64,000 bases of DNA from Elysia crispata (GCA_033675545.1 JAWDGP010006562.1:541501-605500); one strand, 5' to 3'. Positions 1-11,639 are shown, counted from the first letter of the stretch. Made by a program: numbers and translations. The notes: generated by a model not told the origin, from the letters alone.

Positions 1-1166
1 TGCGCCACTGACTACACAACATTTACAAGAATGGTTCAGAGATGTATTTGAAGGTTTGGGCAGCTACAAAACTCAATATCATATTCAACTCAAGGAAGAC
101 ATTGTACCAGTGATCCAACCTCCTTGCAGAGTGCCACCAGAGCTGAAAAGAAAGCTCAAAGAAATGGAATATAACGGAATCATTGAAGCTGTGAATGAAC
201 CAACCGAGCAGTTTCATAAATTGGTAATAGCTAATATATGTTTCCCTCCTACTGTGTTTAGACCTACAAGAATAAACAAGAGAGTTAAGCAAGAAATATT
301 TACCATTCCAACCTCCAAACAGATTGTATCATAACTGGGAAGCAAAAAAGTTTTCACTATGTTAGACCAGAAAGATGCATACTGGCAAGTGGAAATGGGC
401 AAAGCGAGCTAAAGGCTGAGCACATTAAATACTCCTTTGGGACTCTTTTGCTTTAAAAGAATGCCCTTTGGGATTTTAAGTGCCTCTGAAATATTTCAAA
501 AACGAGCCTATGAGACCATCAGAGATATACAAGGAGAAAATATACTTCATGATGATGTCCTTAAAGCAGTAGAAAACGATGTAGAGTGTGATGAAATCTT
601 GTCCTACAATCAGCAAAGGAAAACAACATTAAGTTCAACTTGAAGAAAATTCAACTGAGACAGAAAGAAGTAACAAACATGGGTGCCGATGGAATAAAAC
701 CAGATCCTAAGAAAGTTTGAACAATTGTTGACATGCTTGTACCAGAAGACAAAACAGGTGTGCAAAGAATACTAGGAATATTAAACTTCCTGAGTTAATT
801 TATTACCGAAAATGTCAACTCTGACAGCACCATTGAGGTACCTCCTTAAAAAGAGCAAGCTGAGTATTGACTGATTGTGAAACCATATTCACTCAGATAG
901 AAAGAGAGATTATGGCGGTAGTTTTTGCAGCTGAAAACAAGTACATTTTCGGATGAGAAATGGAAGAACAAAGTGACCACAAACCTCTAGAGACAATTAG
1001 AAAAAAGTCCATATATAAAGCCTCTCCCAGGTTACAAACCATGATGATAAGACTCATGAGATATAATTTACAAATCAAATACACTCCTGGATCTAAAATG
1101 CACATTACGGACACAATGAGCCAAGCTTGTATTTCAGAGCAAAATTAGGAGACAAACAAGGAAGAA

Positions 1167-1234
1167 GATACAGTTCTTAGGATAATGTCAGCAACTGTTT
1201 GATACAGTTCTCAGGATAATGTCAGCAACTGTTT
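1167..1234 (+). repeat. 34-bp tandem duplication in the gypsy remnant
   Basis: Two adjacent 34-bp copies beginning GATACAGTTCT (1167-1200 and 1201-1234) differ by one base. They lie between the RNase H and integrase parts and probably arose by slippage after the element died. Confidence 0.9.
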
Positions 1235-2152
1235 GTGTACCAGCCACAAAGGAAAGATTGGGAGAAATCCAAAACAATCTGAAGCTGATGAAATTCTAAA
1301 AAAGGTCAGGCACTACATTGAGAATGGATAACCAAGTCACAAGACTAAAAAATGCAACCATTCTGGAACCTCAGTCACAATGTGAAAATAGTATAGTGTT
1401 TTATGAATACAAAATGGTCATACCTTCATCTCTGAAAGAAGAAATACTGCAGAAACTACACAGCAGTCATTTAGGTGTAAACAAATGTAAAGCAAGAGCT
1501 AGAAAAAGCATTTTCTAGTCTTCACTCACTAAAGACATTGAGATGCGTGTGAGCAGATGTGCCATCTGTGCAAAGTTTAGAAGAAGAAATAGTAAAGAGC
1601 CGATGATTATTCATGGTATACCAAACAGACTAGAGGGCCAAACTGGGTGCTGAAATTTTCCATTTAGGGGGAATTTTGATTTCCATTCTGCTCGTCACAG
1701 ATTATTTCTCTAAATTTCAGAAATTGCCAGATTGCCACACAAAGCTTCGGCTGGGATTAGAAAAGTTCTTTGTCTGATATTAGGTAGGCATGGGATTCCA
1801 GATGAGATGATCACTGGCAACACTCCTTTCAACAGCTTTGAGATGCAAAAGTTTGCAAGTGACTGGAATTTCAAATCACTACGAGCAGCCCCACCTATGC
1901 ACAGCCAAATGAGCAGAGTGAAAGGTAAGCACAGACAGTTAAAGGCCTCTTTTGAAAATCAGTGGAGGAAAATAAAGACTCCAACTTAGCACTGCTAGCC
2001 TACCAAAATACACCCATTCATGAAATTGGGAAGACACTTGCACTACTACTTTTTGGGCCACAGTTACAAGACCAAGTTCCAACATTCCTGAAACTTTTGA
2101 AGCCACAACAGGTAGCAGATGTGAATGTTAGTATTCAAGACCATCAGAACAA

Positions 2153-2572
2153 CAGAGATGCCACCCAGGCCTGAAAATTTTGCCCCAACTTTTTTCACAC
2201 ACCCCCCCCCCCCCACCACACACGCACCCACACCTATATGCATATTCCATTCCAATCAATCACTTCATTGACTCTTACTCCTCGAAGGTATGCCGGATGT
2301 TTACTAATTCTGTTGTGTTTGCGCATGCTTGAAAATAGACCTATGCCGGATGTTTATTAAATCTACTTTGTTGCGCATGCTTCCATGGAATTTTCAGGGG
2401 AAGTAACTCTTCTAAACCAATCTGAATAAGAATGTCTTCATTATACTTCATTCTATTTAATAGCAAATTTATACTTTTTTCTCATATCCACATTTTTCCT
2501 CTTTAAATTAAGTTTATTGGAAATTTTAAAATTGCTGGATTTCCGTCAATTGCCGGAAAAGTGGCATCTCTG
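2153..2572. mobile_element. 420-bp TIR element with 6-bp TSD, inserted in gypsy integrase
   Basis: Perfect 12-bp terminal inverted repeats CAGAGATGCCAC / GTGGCATCTCTG, flanked by the direct repeat GAACAA at 2147-2152 and 2573-2578. Removing the element plus one GAACAA would put the two integrase halves in one frame, independent support for the boundaries. It holds no transposase. Inside, 2289-2381 carries a twofold repeat of a unit starting ATGCCGGATGTTTA and ending GCGCATGCTT, and a run of C near 2204. It shares terminal sequence and TSD length with the element at 59166-59522. The superfamily is unclear: the CAG termini resemble hAT, but 6 bp is not the usual 8. Confidence 0.85.
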
Positions 2573-2880
2573 GAACAAACTAAAGTTTTACTATGAATTT
2601 GGTACCAGACATCACAAGACGTTCCAGCCTAACGACAACGTCAGGGTGAGGCTTAGAAAGACAGGAAAAAGCCATCATAGCGAAGACCCATCAAGCCCTG
2701 TTGTTATATGAGGTCACCATTGAGGATGGAACAATGCTGAAACGAAATCACAGGTTCATCAACCTCAGTCGAGACCAGACTACTATCATCCCGGCAGATG
2801 TGATGCATGGCACTAACACAATGATGCCAGAACATCACCTCGAGTGGTTATGATGACAACAATCTATCATCACCAGCGGT

Positions 2881-4518
2881 CGAGCCTACATGCTCACCAT
2901 CACAGCAGTCGCTTGCACCCCATAAATTGCAAAACAAAACAAATTATTTTCATAAAATGGCAAAGAAGTGAAACACCCAAATAAACTAAACCTATAAAAA
3001 ACAGAGTATTTAGAAAAGAATATCAGCAAACATGAGTGTTGAATGATGTCTCTGACCACAGCATGAACACTCACTAGTCAATGACCTAGATTAACACAAA
3101 GCAGCGCCTAAATTCAAACTATATTCAAGGTGACAATTGGTGGATTTAGTTTATTTTAACTATAATCTTATTTGTCATGCTGAAGAGTCAAGTTCAAGGA
3201 CTGAACATTATGCATGTAGTTTAGTGTGACATAATCTATTTGAAGAATAGACTAATTTTAAGATGCCAGTACTTCTCAACTAGTGGAAGAAACCAAATAC
3301 CTAGCTTTTAATTGTTGTAAATATTTTAAACAATTTAATTGGACAGCAATGGCAAATGATTTGCTATAAATATACTATTTGTTTAAATTTATTTTTGAGC
3401 TGTGAAATCAAATGCTGTTTATCTTGTCAATGGAAGTAACTAAAAAAAGGGTATATCTTTAATTGGCAACTCTCTGATGCTAGCTTAACAAGCTGAGGAA
3501 CATAAGGTTAAAGACAAGACAAAGAGTAGAAAAACTAAACTTTATAAAGCATTTGCTCTCACAACAAGGATACACGAGGCAAAAACAGGCAGAAAGCCTC
3601 AATGACAATACTAGGCTTTACGTGATGACAGAAAAAAAAAAATCCAAAAATACCCAACCCCCCCCCCCCCCCTTTCCCAGAGTCATACATCATCCATTTT
3701 GTGCTGATAAGGAGAGAAGTTATTGTAAAAGTAATCTCTGGTTTGACAGAGATATTTTATTTAATTATTTGGTAAAACATTAAGAAAAATGAGGATGAGT
3801 GATGACCATGCTTTTGAGGTAAGGCTTTAGAGGAATATACTACATCAAGCAAACTGCTCCTGTCTGAAATCATCATGATTTCATACCCAATCAAAGGGAC
3901 TAGAAAAGTAAAAATATAAAACAGTCACCAACTTGAACTCAAGGACAATGAACTAGGTAAAAACAATTGTATTTAACAAAGACAGTGTATTGCCTTCGAT
4001 GGCTTCATCAGCGGCTGATGAAATGTTGTCTATCTTAAACACCATTGTTTTTACTTAGCTCATTGTGGTTGAGTTCAAGTTGGTGACTGTTTTGTATTTT
4101 TACTTTTCTCAAACATCTTCGGTTACCCCTGCATCTTAATTGATCCTGAAACTTAAGCTGTATGAAGTGTTTCAAGAGTTGTGATGTAGCTTTTATAGTT
4201 TTAAATGGTCTAGAAATGGTATTTCAATAGCAAGTGTTTTGATCTAGATTTAGATCTAAACCATACTCCTCACAGCTTTGTAAATCTGAAATGAGTGGAG
4301 TGGCTGAGCAACAATTTGTATAATTATTTTTCAACAATGGTTATGATAATCAGATAAAACTGTATGCTTATTTTTTGAGCCTATAAGAATGATTAAATCT
4401 TAATTGCATCTCCGTGGGTAAAAATTAAGAAACGGACTTAAGTAGCACCCTGGTCTCTAGACTACAAAACAAATAGGTAAATTCAAATTTTTAAGGTCAA
4501 GATTCAACCTATACTCAC
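2881..4518. other. Region left of MTR exon 9
   Basis: AT-rich sequence with no recognisable exon. It contains a poly-C run near 3659-3672, a single TTGGCAACTCT at 3464-3474 matching the terminus of the 59166 element (no partner end found), and the long palindrome at 3902-4109 described separately. No gypsy LTR could be identified after the integrase remnant. Confidence 0.6.
3902..4109. mobile_element. Palindromic foldback element
   Basis: Left arm about 3902-3984 and right arm about 4026-4109 are inverted copies of about 80 bp with only a few differences. Both read AGAAAAGTAAAAATA at the outside and share the CAGTCACCAACTTGAACTC core. The centre contains a second palindrome, TCATCAGC/GCTGATGA near 4006-4021. 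The whole could fold into one long hairpin. No protein is encoded, and no target duplication was established. Confidence 0.8.
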
Positions 4519-4586
4519 TTGATGTGACTAGGTTGTGTGCCACAGCATCCTCCAATTATGTTGATTAGACCATCTCTCATAAACTC
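4519..4586 (-). CDS. MTR: MTR coding exon 9 (zinc-ligand CC pair), last in window
   Basis: 68 bp, residues 310-331 plus two bases. Acceptor ttttcag at 4587, donor GTGAGT at 4518-4513. Encodes EFMRDGLINIIGGCCGTQPS and HI; Cys323 and Cys324 are the second and third zinc ligands. No matching next exon was found to the left, so the gene continues outside the window. Confidence 0.95.
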
Positions 4587-6459
4587 CTGAAAAAGAAACG
4601 GCACTGATTGTATTTTTTCCTGAAGGTCCATTGTTGAGAATAGGTGTGATCCATGATCTTATCACGATGAGGACTTGTATCTACTTTATTATTACAAAGA
4701 GAATAAAAAAGTTTCCAAATGACTCAGGAAAAAAAATGAAAGTGTTAAAAAGTAATTTAATTATACCTTATTGTTATGAGCCATATAATCTTTATGTTGT
4801 TATAAAGATAATTTTGTAAAAGGTTCAGTTTCTATGTCTCTTCCATGAGCAGTGTGGACTAACCTTTTTTGACAAAGCAAGCAAAAAAAAAATATAAAAA
4901 AAAAAAAAACCAACACATTTGACTGCATTTTGCTATAGACCCTTTGAAACAGAAACATTAAATCTTATAAATCTGTTGAATCTTTCCATTGACTTTTTGC
5001 TTAAAGAAGCTCTTGATTCATTCAATTTTACTGTTTTTAGGAGCTGTGCAATTTCTATTGTCTTCATAATGCTTCCTATCCCTAGACTCAGGATTCTACT
5101 GACTTTGAAAGCAGAATTAGAATAAAGTAGTATATGCATGAATACTTGCTTTGCTTCCTTCCTTCTACTGTTGTTTGTGAACTAGAGCATGTAATGATAG
5201 TTTGTATCAGAATTCAATATTAGGGATGGACAGGAAATTAGTAACAATGGATAGGCAACTCGCAAAAGGCCTTTTAAATAAATGAAAAATTATGAAAGCA
5301 TGAGGGTATCAAAAAGTTATCAAAAACCTTAAAAACATGTATGCCAGTAATCAGTCCCTACCACAAAATGATTATCAAAAGAGAAAGCTATCAGATCAAA
5401 TGTGGACTAAGGAGTTTACCAGTTGTGACATCAGACAAATCATATTTGCATGGCACACATATATTGCACCTCAATATAATCCAGGTTGAGCAGCTAAAAA
5501 TTAAATCAGTCTTGTTACATGAAGAAAAAAATAATAATTAGTTCGCACCTCTAAGCAAAAGAACTGCTCCAGTTTCACTTCCTGTAAAACAAAATGATTT
5601 TTAAGCCCTCAAAGTCGAAGATAGCTGGGAAAGTCCTACAAGTGATCAAAAACATGTACTGGGAATAGACAGCAGCAATGCGGGTTGATGGAGAAATTAG
5701 TTCATTAAAAAAAAAAAAGCATGATGTCAGACAAGGATGTGTGCTTTTCCAAACCTTTTCTCTCACTACAGTGAAATTATTATGCAAAACCTTGAAGATT
5801 ATGCGGTAAATTCAAGTAGGAGGGCACAACTTAAATAACTTGAGATACGCTGATGACACTATATTAACTGCAGAAAATGAAGAAGACTTGCAACAATAAT
5901 GAGGCATCATTGAAAAAGAAACCAGAAAGAAAGGATTGGAATTGAAAGACAGCATAATGGTTGTCAGTCAAATCAACGAGTATCCACAGATCAACATCTT
6001 TATCAATGGGAATAAATTAAAGCAAAGGGATCAATTCAAATACTTGGGTATTTTAATATCAAGTGATGGACCAAACAACACTGAAATTGCATTAGAATAG
6101 CACAATGAAATCAATACTAACAAATAACCACACCTCGATTCAAACAAGAAGAGCCCTGGAGTACTAATATTGAACCCCTTCTGATGTATGGATGTGAGGA
6201 AAAGAAAAGATGTTAGATGGACTAACAAAGTGGCTCAATGTAAGAAGAGTGACAGAAACACTAAAAGCACCTGGGGATAAAAATGCATGGAATGTCATGA
6301 TCGCCTCTCCTAAAAAGCATAGCACCTCACTGATTGATCTTGATCATGTGAAACTGAAAGGTAAAACATGCTCAACAAATAAAGAAGATGATCCCTATGA
6401 AGATACAAAAATATCTTCATGCCCTATCCTTTAGAACAACAATATTTGCAGTATCTTAC
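4587..6459 (-). other. MTR intron 8
   Basis: Intron between exons 8 and 9. The exon-9 side, up to about 5580, holds only AT-rich sequence with A-runs near 4886-4909. The rest is occupied by the RTE-type LINE remnant at 5590-6330, opposite in strand to MTR. Confidence 0.75.
5590..6330 (+). pseudogene. RTE-type LINE reverse transcriptase remnant
   Basis: Frame-shifted pieces align in order with the palm, thumb and C-terminal part of an RTE/BovB-like reverse transcriptase: NMYWEQTAAMRVDGEISS, HDVRQGCV, NNLRYADDTILTAENEEDLQ (holding the catalytic YADD), INGNKLKQRDQFKYLGILIS, RRALEY..EP.LMYGCE, and finally LDGLTKWLNV and WNVMIAS. Internal stops and shifts make it dead. The 5' endonuclease part is missing. 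The clade is assigned from remembered family resemblance and is less certain than the LINE call. Confidence 0.8.
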
Positions 6460-6521
6460 CTTTACTTGAGCTGTCATCTCCTCTGGAGTTTCATCATATT
6501 CACCAAATGTATTTGGCAGAC
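6460..6521 (-). CDS. MTR: MTR coding exon 8
   Basis: 62 bp. It completes Gly289 and encodes LPNTFGEYDETPEEMTAQVK (290-309). Acceptor acccag at 6522, donor GTAAGA at 6459. Matches the family loop GLPN.FG.YDETP between the first zinc cysteine and the CC pair. Ends in phase 0. Confidence 0.95.
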
Positions 6522-7223
6522 CTGGGTAGAAGATATATTTAATTAGCATCAAAAGCCTCATACTTTTCTAGACTGTTTTTATCAAAACTCTATAAAGGCA
6601 AGATAAGTAAGATATTTTTTTTTCAAAATCTAACAATTATATTGTATAAATTTAACAATAATAATAAACTTGAGCATATATAGTGTTAGCAAACAAGTGA
6701 GCACAATGCATTTACCTAGAACTTCCCAGATCCAAATCCCTGGGCTTGAATTTATAAAATGTGGAAAGTGATTATTTGCTCATCCTTTGCCCTCACTGTC
6801 CTCCCCCCCCCCACCATATGGCCAGATAAAAAATATAACAAATAAATAAATATAAATATAAAGCTTGAGTAAATTTCTTAATTTTTAAATCTAATCCTAA
6901 GCTAAAGTACTTGAAGCTCTAAAAATAGCTTTGGGCTTACTGTGATCACAGACAAAAGGAAATTTAGAGTAATCTGCTACATCTTTTAACAAAGCAAATA
7001 AGAGACTTTATGTAGATGAGGCAAGGCTTGTTCTGAAATCCAAACACATTGCCTTTCAAGATCAAGGAGTAATAATCAATTACATCAATTTAGAAATAAC
7101 CATACAAACTAAAGTTAACTTTGATGAAAAGAAGGTACAAACAAAATATAATTAACCAATAAAAAAGAAGCAAAAAAAAAAAAAAGAAAAAGAAAATTGC
7201 ATCCAGCTCTAATTTCAACTAAC
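6522..7223 (-). other. MTR intron 7
   Basis: A short AT-rich intron with a C-run near 6804-6813 and A-rich tracts near 7173-7195. No mobile element or gene was recognised. Confidence 0.7.
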
Positions 7224-7419
7224 CAGCATTGGGATAACATATCACGTAGGCAGTTGTATTTTTGCTGACAGCCTCAATAAATGGTCTCATCTCGCTGGCA
7301 CCAAGAGCACAGTTTAGACCCATGCACATTGGTTGGGAATGGGAAACACTGACAATAAAGGCTTCAGTTGTCTGGCCAGAAAGTGTTCGCCCACTTTTAT
7401 CCACAATGGTACCAGATAT
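7224..7419 (-). CDS. MTR: MTR coding exon 7 (first zinc-ligand cysteine)
   Basis: 196 bp, residues 224-288 plus one base. Acceptor cttatag at 7420, donor GTTAGT at 7223. Encodes [17 protein letters not shown], then [16 protein letters not shown] and [11 protein letters not shown]. Cys260 in GLNCALG is the first of the three cysteines that hold the catalytic zinc which activates homocysteine in this family. Confidence 0.97.
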
Positions 7420-8126
7420 CTATAAGAGATATGAAATTAAAAAAAAGGGGGAAAAAATCAGGCCACATTAAATGTTCATTATTGACTGTTATGCTACAGG
7501 TTAAACTTGTTATGGAAAAGTATATTTTGATCCTTGTGACAAATTACATATTAAAAAAAAAATAAAATGGAAAACTACTCTGGTGGGGGATACTTATCAG
7601 TACCTTATATTTTGTCACATTTTTTTATATGAAAAAGAAAATAAAAAAATACTAATCAAATAAAAAAAATTCATCTATGTCAGAGTTTTAAATTCATGAG
7701 CTTGGTGCTGTGTAGAAAAAAGTTGCCACTCTGACAATGGAATGCTAAACTAAAATGTTTCAGTTCCAGTAGTAAAAATACCTCAAAATTTATTTTTCAT
7801 AAAAATGCTTATGTCAAATTTCCTTTCTACACCGATGCAACTAAGTACTTACAATTTTTACCAGGTTTCTGAGCATCACTTTTTATTTTAAGAAAAGCAA
7901 AATCATCAGACTCACAGACTCTCCTCAGACATATAATGAAAATTGGAGATTGAAACTGAAAACCTTCAAGTGATACACCAAAAGAGAAAGGAGGTAAAAT
8001 GATATGATTATTGATGGGCCATAGGAAGCAAAATTATGATTCAATACTTTATATGACTAAATAATAAGATGTAAAGCAGCGCCGCAGAACATAAAAACAG
8101 TCAAAGAAATCATTTTGTATACTCAC
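7420..8126 (-). other. MTR intron 6
   Basis: An AT-rich intron of about 700 bp with poly-A tracts near 7551-7680. Nothing else was recognised. Confidence 0.7.
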
Positions 8127-8293
8127 AAAAATTGGAACCTTAGCATATCCTTGTTCAAAGACATTTTCAATGGCATATATTGCTGCTTTAGCATTTGCTG
8201 TGTCAAAGATTGTTTCGACCAGGATTACATCTGCACCTCCATCAAGAAGACCCCTGGTTTGTTCTGCATAGGCTTCAACTAGCTCGTCAAATG
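8127..8293 (-). CDS. MTR: MTR coding exon 6
   Basis: 167 bp, residues 168-223. Acceptor tttgcag at 8294, donor GTGAGT at 8126-8121. Encodes [20 protein letters not shown] then [18 protein letters not shown], the conserved barrel strand and helix around ETIFDTxNAKAA. It ends in phase 0 after VPIF. The intact mariner sits about 490 bp upstream in intron 5. Confidence 0.96.
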
Positions 8294-8781
8294 CTGCAAA
8301 AATTTATATAATTATCAATGTGAGGATTTTGAGGGTACATCTAATAAGGAGATTCAACGTAGTCACCCAAGCAGCCGGCCACTGTTCCATACAAAGGAAC
8401 AATACATATAATAAGCTCAAGTAATGGTGCAAGGGTCCAATTCACTTGACTTCAATGGGCTTTGAAAAAGACCGCTTTCATGCTTGAAGGCTAGAACAAA
8501 TTGCTTGAATGTACTTAAAAGACTTTACACACTTAATATATCCAATTACATCGGCCTGGAAGCAGAACAAACAGTAGCATCTTTTTATCAGCTTTCTATC
8601 ACATACTGTGAAATAATTTGTACATTGTACCGCATTGTGTTCACTTTAGTTTGGGTTTAAAACTTCCTCTAGACCCATAAATTTTGTACCCTGATGTTAC
8701 AACTCTCTCTAGCAGAGAGTCCATCAACAGGCGTCTCAATGTCACAACTGCATCCATGCCCCATTACTCAACATACAGCTA

Positions 8782-10164
8782 CGAGGGCTCTTTCATAATT
8801 AACCGAAAAATGCCTGTAAAATCCGCGTTTTTTATGCTATCAACAAAATTCTTGCACGTGTTCATACCTTGACTCGTCCTTCATTTCTCTACGTAACAGC
8901 CAAGTCTGTCAACACACTTCTGCCAACGCCGCACCATGGAATAGATACCCTCTCGGAAGAAACTTCCGTCAAGGTTTTGTAGCCATTTCCGCACATGGTC
9001 AACAAGCTCTTCATCGTCATCAAAGCGCTTTCCTGCCAGCTCACGTTTCAGTGGCCCAAAGAGGTGATAATCAGATGGTGCGAGGTCTGGACTGTGTGGT
9101 GGGTGTGGCAAAATCTCCCATCCATATTTCTCTAGCCAACCTTGCGTCACTCGTGCTGTGTGGGGTGTAGCGTTGTCGTGTTGCAAAATGACCCCGTTGG
9201 TCAACTGCCCTGGGCGCTTTCTGCGAATGGCCTCCCTAAGCTTGTCAAGAGTTTGGCAGTACCTTGCAGCATTGATTGTTTCTCCGGGTTGTAAGGTTTC
9301 GAACAGAAGAACACCACGACTGTCCCAGAAAACAGTTCCCATTATTTTCTTTGCTGACCGCATGACTTTGAATTTCTTCGCGACAGGTGAGGATGGATGT
9401 TTCCATGTCATCGAATCTTGCTTTGTTTCTGGGGTGCAATGGTGCAACCAAGTCTCATCACCGGTGACTATGCTGTCAAGAAAAGTCACATCGTACCCTA
9501 GAAAGTCTCCGCCGGCGTTGGCAGTATGCCCGTGAACCCTGCGTGAGCTCTTGCTTCTTCTCAAAAGTTCCCTGCAGATGTCCAATCTTTGTTCTTTATG
9601 ATTGTCCGTCAATTGCTTAGGAACCCATCTTGCGCTGACTTTTCTGTAGCCAAGTTCATCAAATACAATTCTTTGGGCAGAAGTTTCCGAAATTTCAAGA
9701 CTGCTTGCGATTTCATGAAGTTTCAACCTCCTGTCTTGACGAATAAGCTCATCAACTCGCTTCACATTGTCTTCTGACGTCGCAGTTATCGAACGCCCTC
9801 TCCCTTCCTTGTCTGTCAAGTCGGAATGGCCGGCTTCAAACAAATTACACCAGTGATAGACTTGTGTACGGCTTATAACATGCTCACCATATACACTCTG
9901 AAGTTCTTTATGAATTTCGGTAGGATTCAGACTTTTGGCGTTCAAAAAACGTATGACAGCTCTGATTTCCTCCTTTGACCAAGTTTCAAGGTGGGCCGCC
10001 ATCTTTAAAATCGTCTAGACATTCATTGTGCAAAATGATGCACTTCACAACTTCTGGGACTATGCGTAAGGAAATAAGGAATATCATGTCGTTTACAGAA
10101 TTAAAAAAGCTCCACTGGTTGCTGAGCAATGGGCATTTTTCGGTTATTTCTGAAAGAGCCCTCG
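8782..10164 (-). mobile_element. Structurally complete mariner transposon (1383 bp)
   Basis: Inverted termini of 33 bp (8782-8814 and 10132-10164) start CGAGGGCTCTTTCA and end AACCGAAAAATGCC; 31 of 33 positions agree. A TA target duplication flanks each end (8780-8781, 10165-10166). One uninterrupted transposase gene occupies 8881-10002, leaving about 130 bp before the start codon and 65 bp after the stop. All parts of an autonomous mariner are therefore present. It lies in MTR intron 5, on the same strand as MTR. The matching termini and open frame suggest a recent insertion. Confidence 0.95.
8881..10002 (-). CDS. Mariner transposase, D,D34D, 373 aa
   Basis: A DDE/D transposase that excises the element and inserts it at TA sites, acting in the nucleus on the flanking inverted repeats. 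Residues about 8-65 (EEIRAVIRFLNAKSLNPTEI onward) and 77-125 form the paired helix-turn-helix DNA-binding region, with GRGR at 67-70. The linker WVPKQL (126-131) replaces the usual WVPHxL. The catalytic triad is Asp182 (VTGDETW), Asp276 (LQHDNATPHTA) and Asp311 (HSPDLAPSDYHLF). Exactly 34 residues separate the last two, the D34D spacing of mariner. The C-terminal GxKRF...YVEK block is complete. Length is slightly above the usual 345-350 residues, partly from extra residues around 150-172. No stop or frameshift is present. Activity is inferred, not shown. Confidence 0.96.
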   Translation of the reverse strand: MAAHLETWSKEEIRAVIRFLNAKSLNPTEIHKELQSVYGEHVISRTQVYHWCNLFEAGHSDLTDKEGRGRSITATSEDNVKRVDELIRQDRRLKLHEIASSLEISETSAQRIVFDELGYRKVSARWVPKQLTDNHKEQRLDICRELLRRSKSSRRVHGHTANAGGDFLGYDVTFLDSIVTGDETWLHHCTPETKQDSMTWKHPSSPVAKKFKVMRSAKKIMGTVFWDSRGVLLFETLQPGETINAARYCQTLDKLREAIRRKRPGQLTNGVILQHDNATPHTARVTQGWLEKYGWEILPHPPHSPDLAPSDYHLFGPLKRELAGKRFDDDEELVDHVRKWLQNLDGSFFREGIYSMVRRWQKCVDRLGCYVEK

Positions 10165-10634
10165 TAGATAAAATTAGCTTTCCATACTAGCACATTCTTT
10201 TAGGAATAATTTTAAAGCACCATCATCTTTACGAAATAGCTGCATGGAGATGACATAGACCAAAAAATTACAATGACAACAACCAACATAGATCAGAGAA
10301 AAGTCGTCTGCTCCATGATTATTGTAGCAACTGGAAATCATTGGCACAAAAGCCAGAAAAAATTGCCTTTTTTGAAAGATGTATATATGCTTAGAAATGC
10401 TTATCCTTCTTGACAAACATGGTTACAAAAGCTAGAAAGAGCACAAGACGAGTTACACACTTACACATGCACCACGATTTAGACTTGCATGTTCCCAACT
10501 CCATACATTGCTAGATAAACATGCTCTAACACCACAAGCATCTCATAGCCACCCAGTCACTGGCAATCATTGTAACATATACCTATACCCTGAAGTTTTC
10601 CATTACATCACATCAGCAATTGTAACAACAATAT

Positions 10635-10999
10635 CAGGGCTGTCGCACAACTTTGAAAAAAAAAATCTGAAAATTTTTCGAGACGGGCGAAAATGTCAAC
10701 ATTTTACACTATACTGATGGAGACAATACAAACAAAAAACCTCATGTCTTAAGCTTAACGCAATATTTTTATTACAGCTATTTATGTCAATACCTCAATA
10801 CTGATAGAAATGAGTTGATCATTAACCTCACCTTAATTGGTGTCAAAAAAGAAGTTCTGGAAAAAATATGTTTGGTCCAAATATAAAATGCAATATCCAG
10901 AGGTCTGAAGTATTGGAATGACGGTCGTGACCGCGGAAAATCACTGGGGATATGTGTAACTGCGGATTCCCGCCTTTCCACAGAAGAGTGGCAGCCCTG
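10635..10999. mobile_element. Possible CAGGGCTG-ended MITE
   Basis: The stretch starts CAGGGCTGTCGCAC and ends with the inverted form of CAGGGCTGCCAC, giving short similar termini 365 bp apart. Interior CG content is above the surroundings and no protein is encoded. No convincing target duplication was found, so the hAT-like call rests on the ends alone. Confidence 0.4.
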
Positions 11000-11639
11000 A
11001 GTATGTAATTGGACACACCATCCTTTCATAATAGACAAAGTCAACAAGGTAAAACTACACACTTAACCAAGCCAATGCACTTGTACATAAAGACCTATTG
11101 CAAGCAACCCACTACCATCAACTTCCTTTACAAATATTGATCCATATTTTAATCTCTGTAAGTTATACTGCAACCCTATATATACATGAAAATCAATCAT
11201 TTTTTTTTCTTTTATCTAATGAAAATAATTCTTATGATATTGTGATCCTGCTCGCTGTTAAGCCTGTGACCTGTGAGACTGATAACGAATACCTGTGAAC
11301 ATGGCGGGCAGGATCTATACCAACTTACTAAAATTTACATGGTAGGCAGTCATATGTTGGTCTACAAAACTGTTTAATTTTCATAACTGTACTTTTTGAG
11401 GGACATATTTCTTTTTTTCATTTCTTATGACAATAATGATCAGGGAATTGGCTGATATTAAAGGGTAAATTAAACTTGCCAAATTTACCAAAAAATGTGT
11501 TATATTTTCATGAAAACCATAAGTAAACACACATCAAAGTCAATTTAATCAGAAAAAGCAGTCAACAGAAAAAAAAAATGATGTAAATTGATTTTTAAAA
11601 ATATTTTTTATTTATTCGCGGCATAATGATACCTCTTTC

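Larger units (their letters stand above)
1..2880 (+). pseudogene. Decayed Ty3/gypsy-type pol remnant
   Basis: Fragments in shifting frames follow the order of a gypsy-type polyprotein. Reverse transcriptase: about 1-860, with DVFEGLG, PTEQFHKLVI, MLDQKDAYWQVE, CFKRMPFGI and a degenerate DD box. RNase H: about 890-1140, ending PRLQTMMIRLMRYN and YTPGSKM. Integrase zinc domain: 1430-1620 (HLGVNKCKAR, C..CAKFRRR). Integrase core: 1700-2150 (GIPDEMITGNTPFNS). Integrase C-terminal part: 2573-2860. Many stops and frameshifts make it non-functional. A separate TIR element interrupts it at 2153-2572. No LTR was recognised; the 5' part lies outside the window. It is antisense to MTR, in the intron downstream of exon 9. 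Confidence 0.85.

Noticed and set aside
1-2880. Functional retrotransposon or domesticated pol gene
   Set aside because: Multiple stops, frameshifts, an internal duplication and a transposon insertion; no long open frame remains.
9158-9535. 125-codon plus-strand frame inside the mariner
   Set aside because: It is the antisense shadow of the transposase gene.
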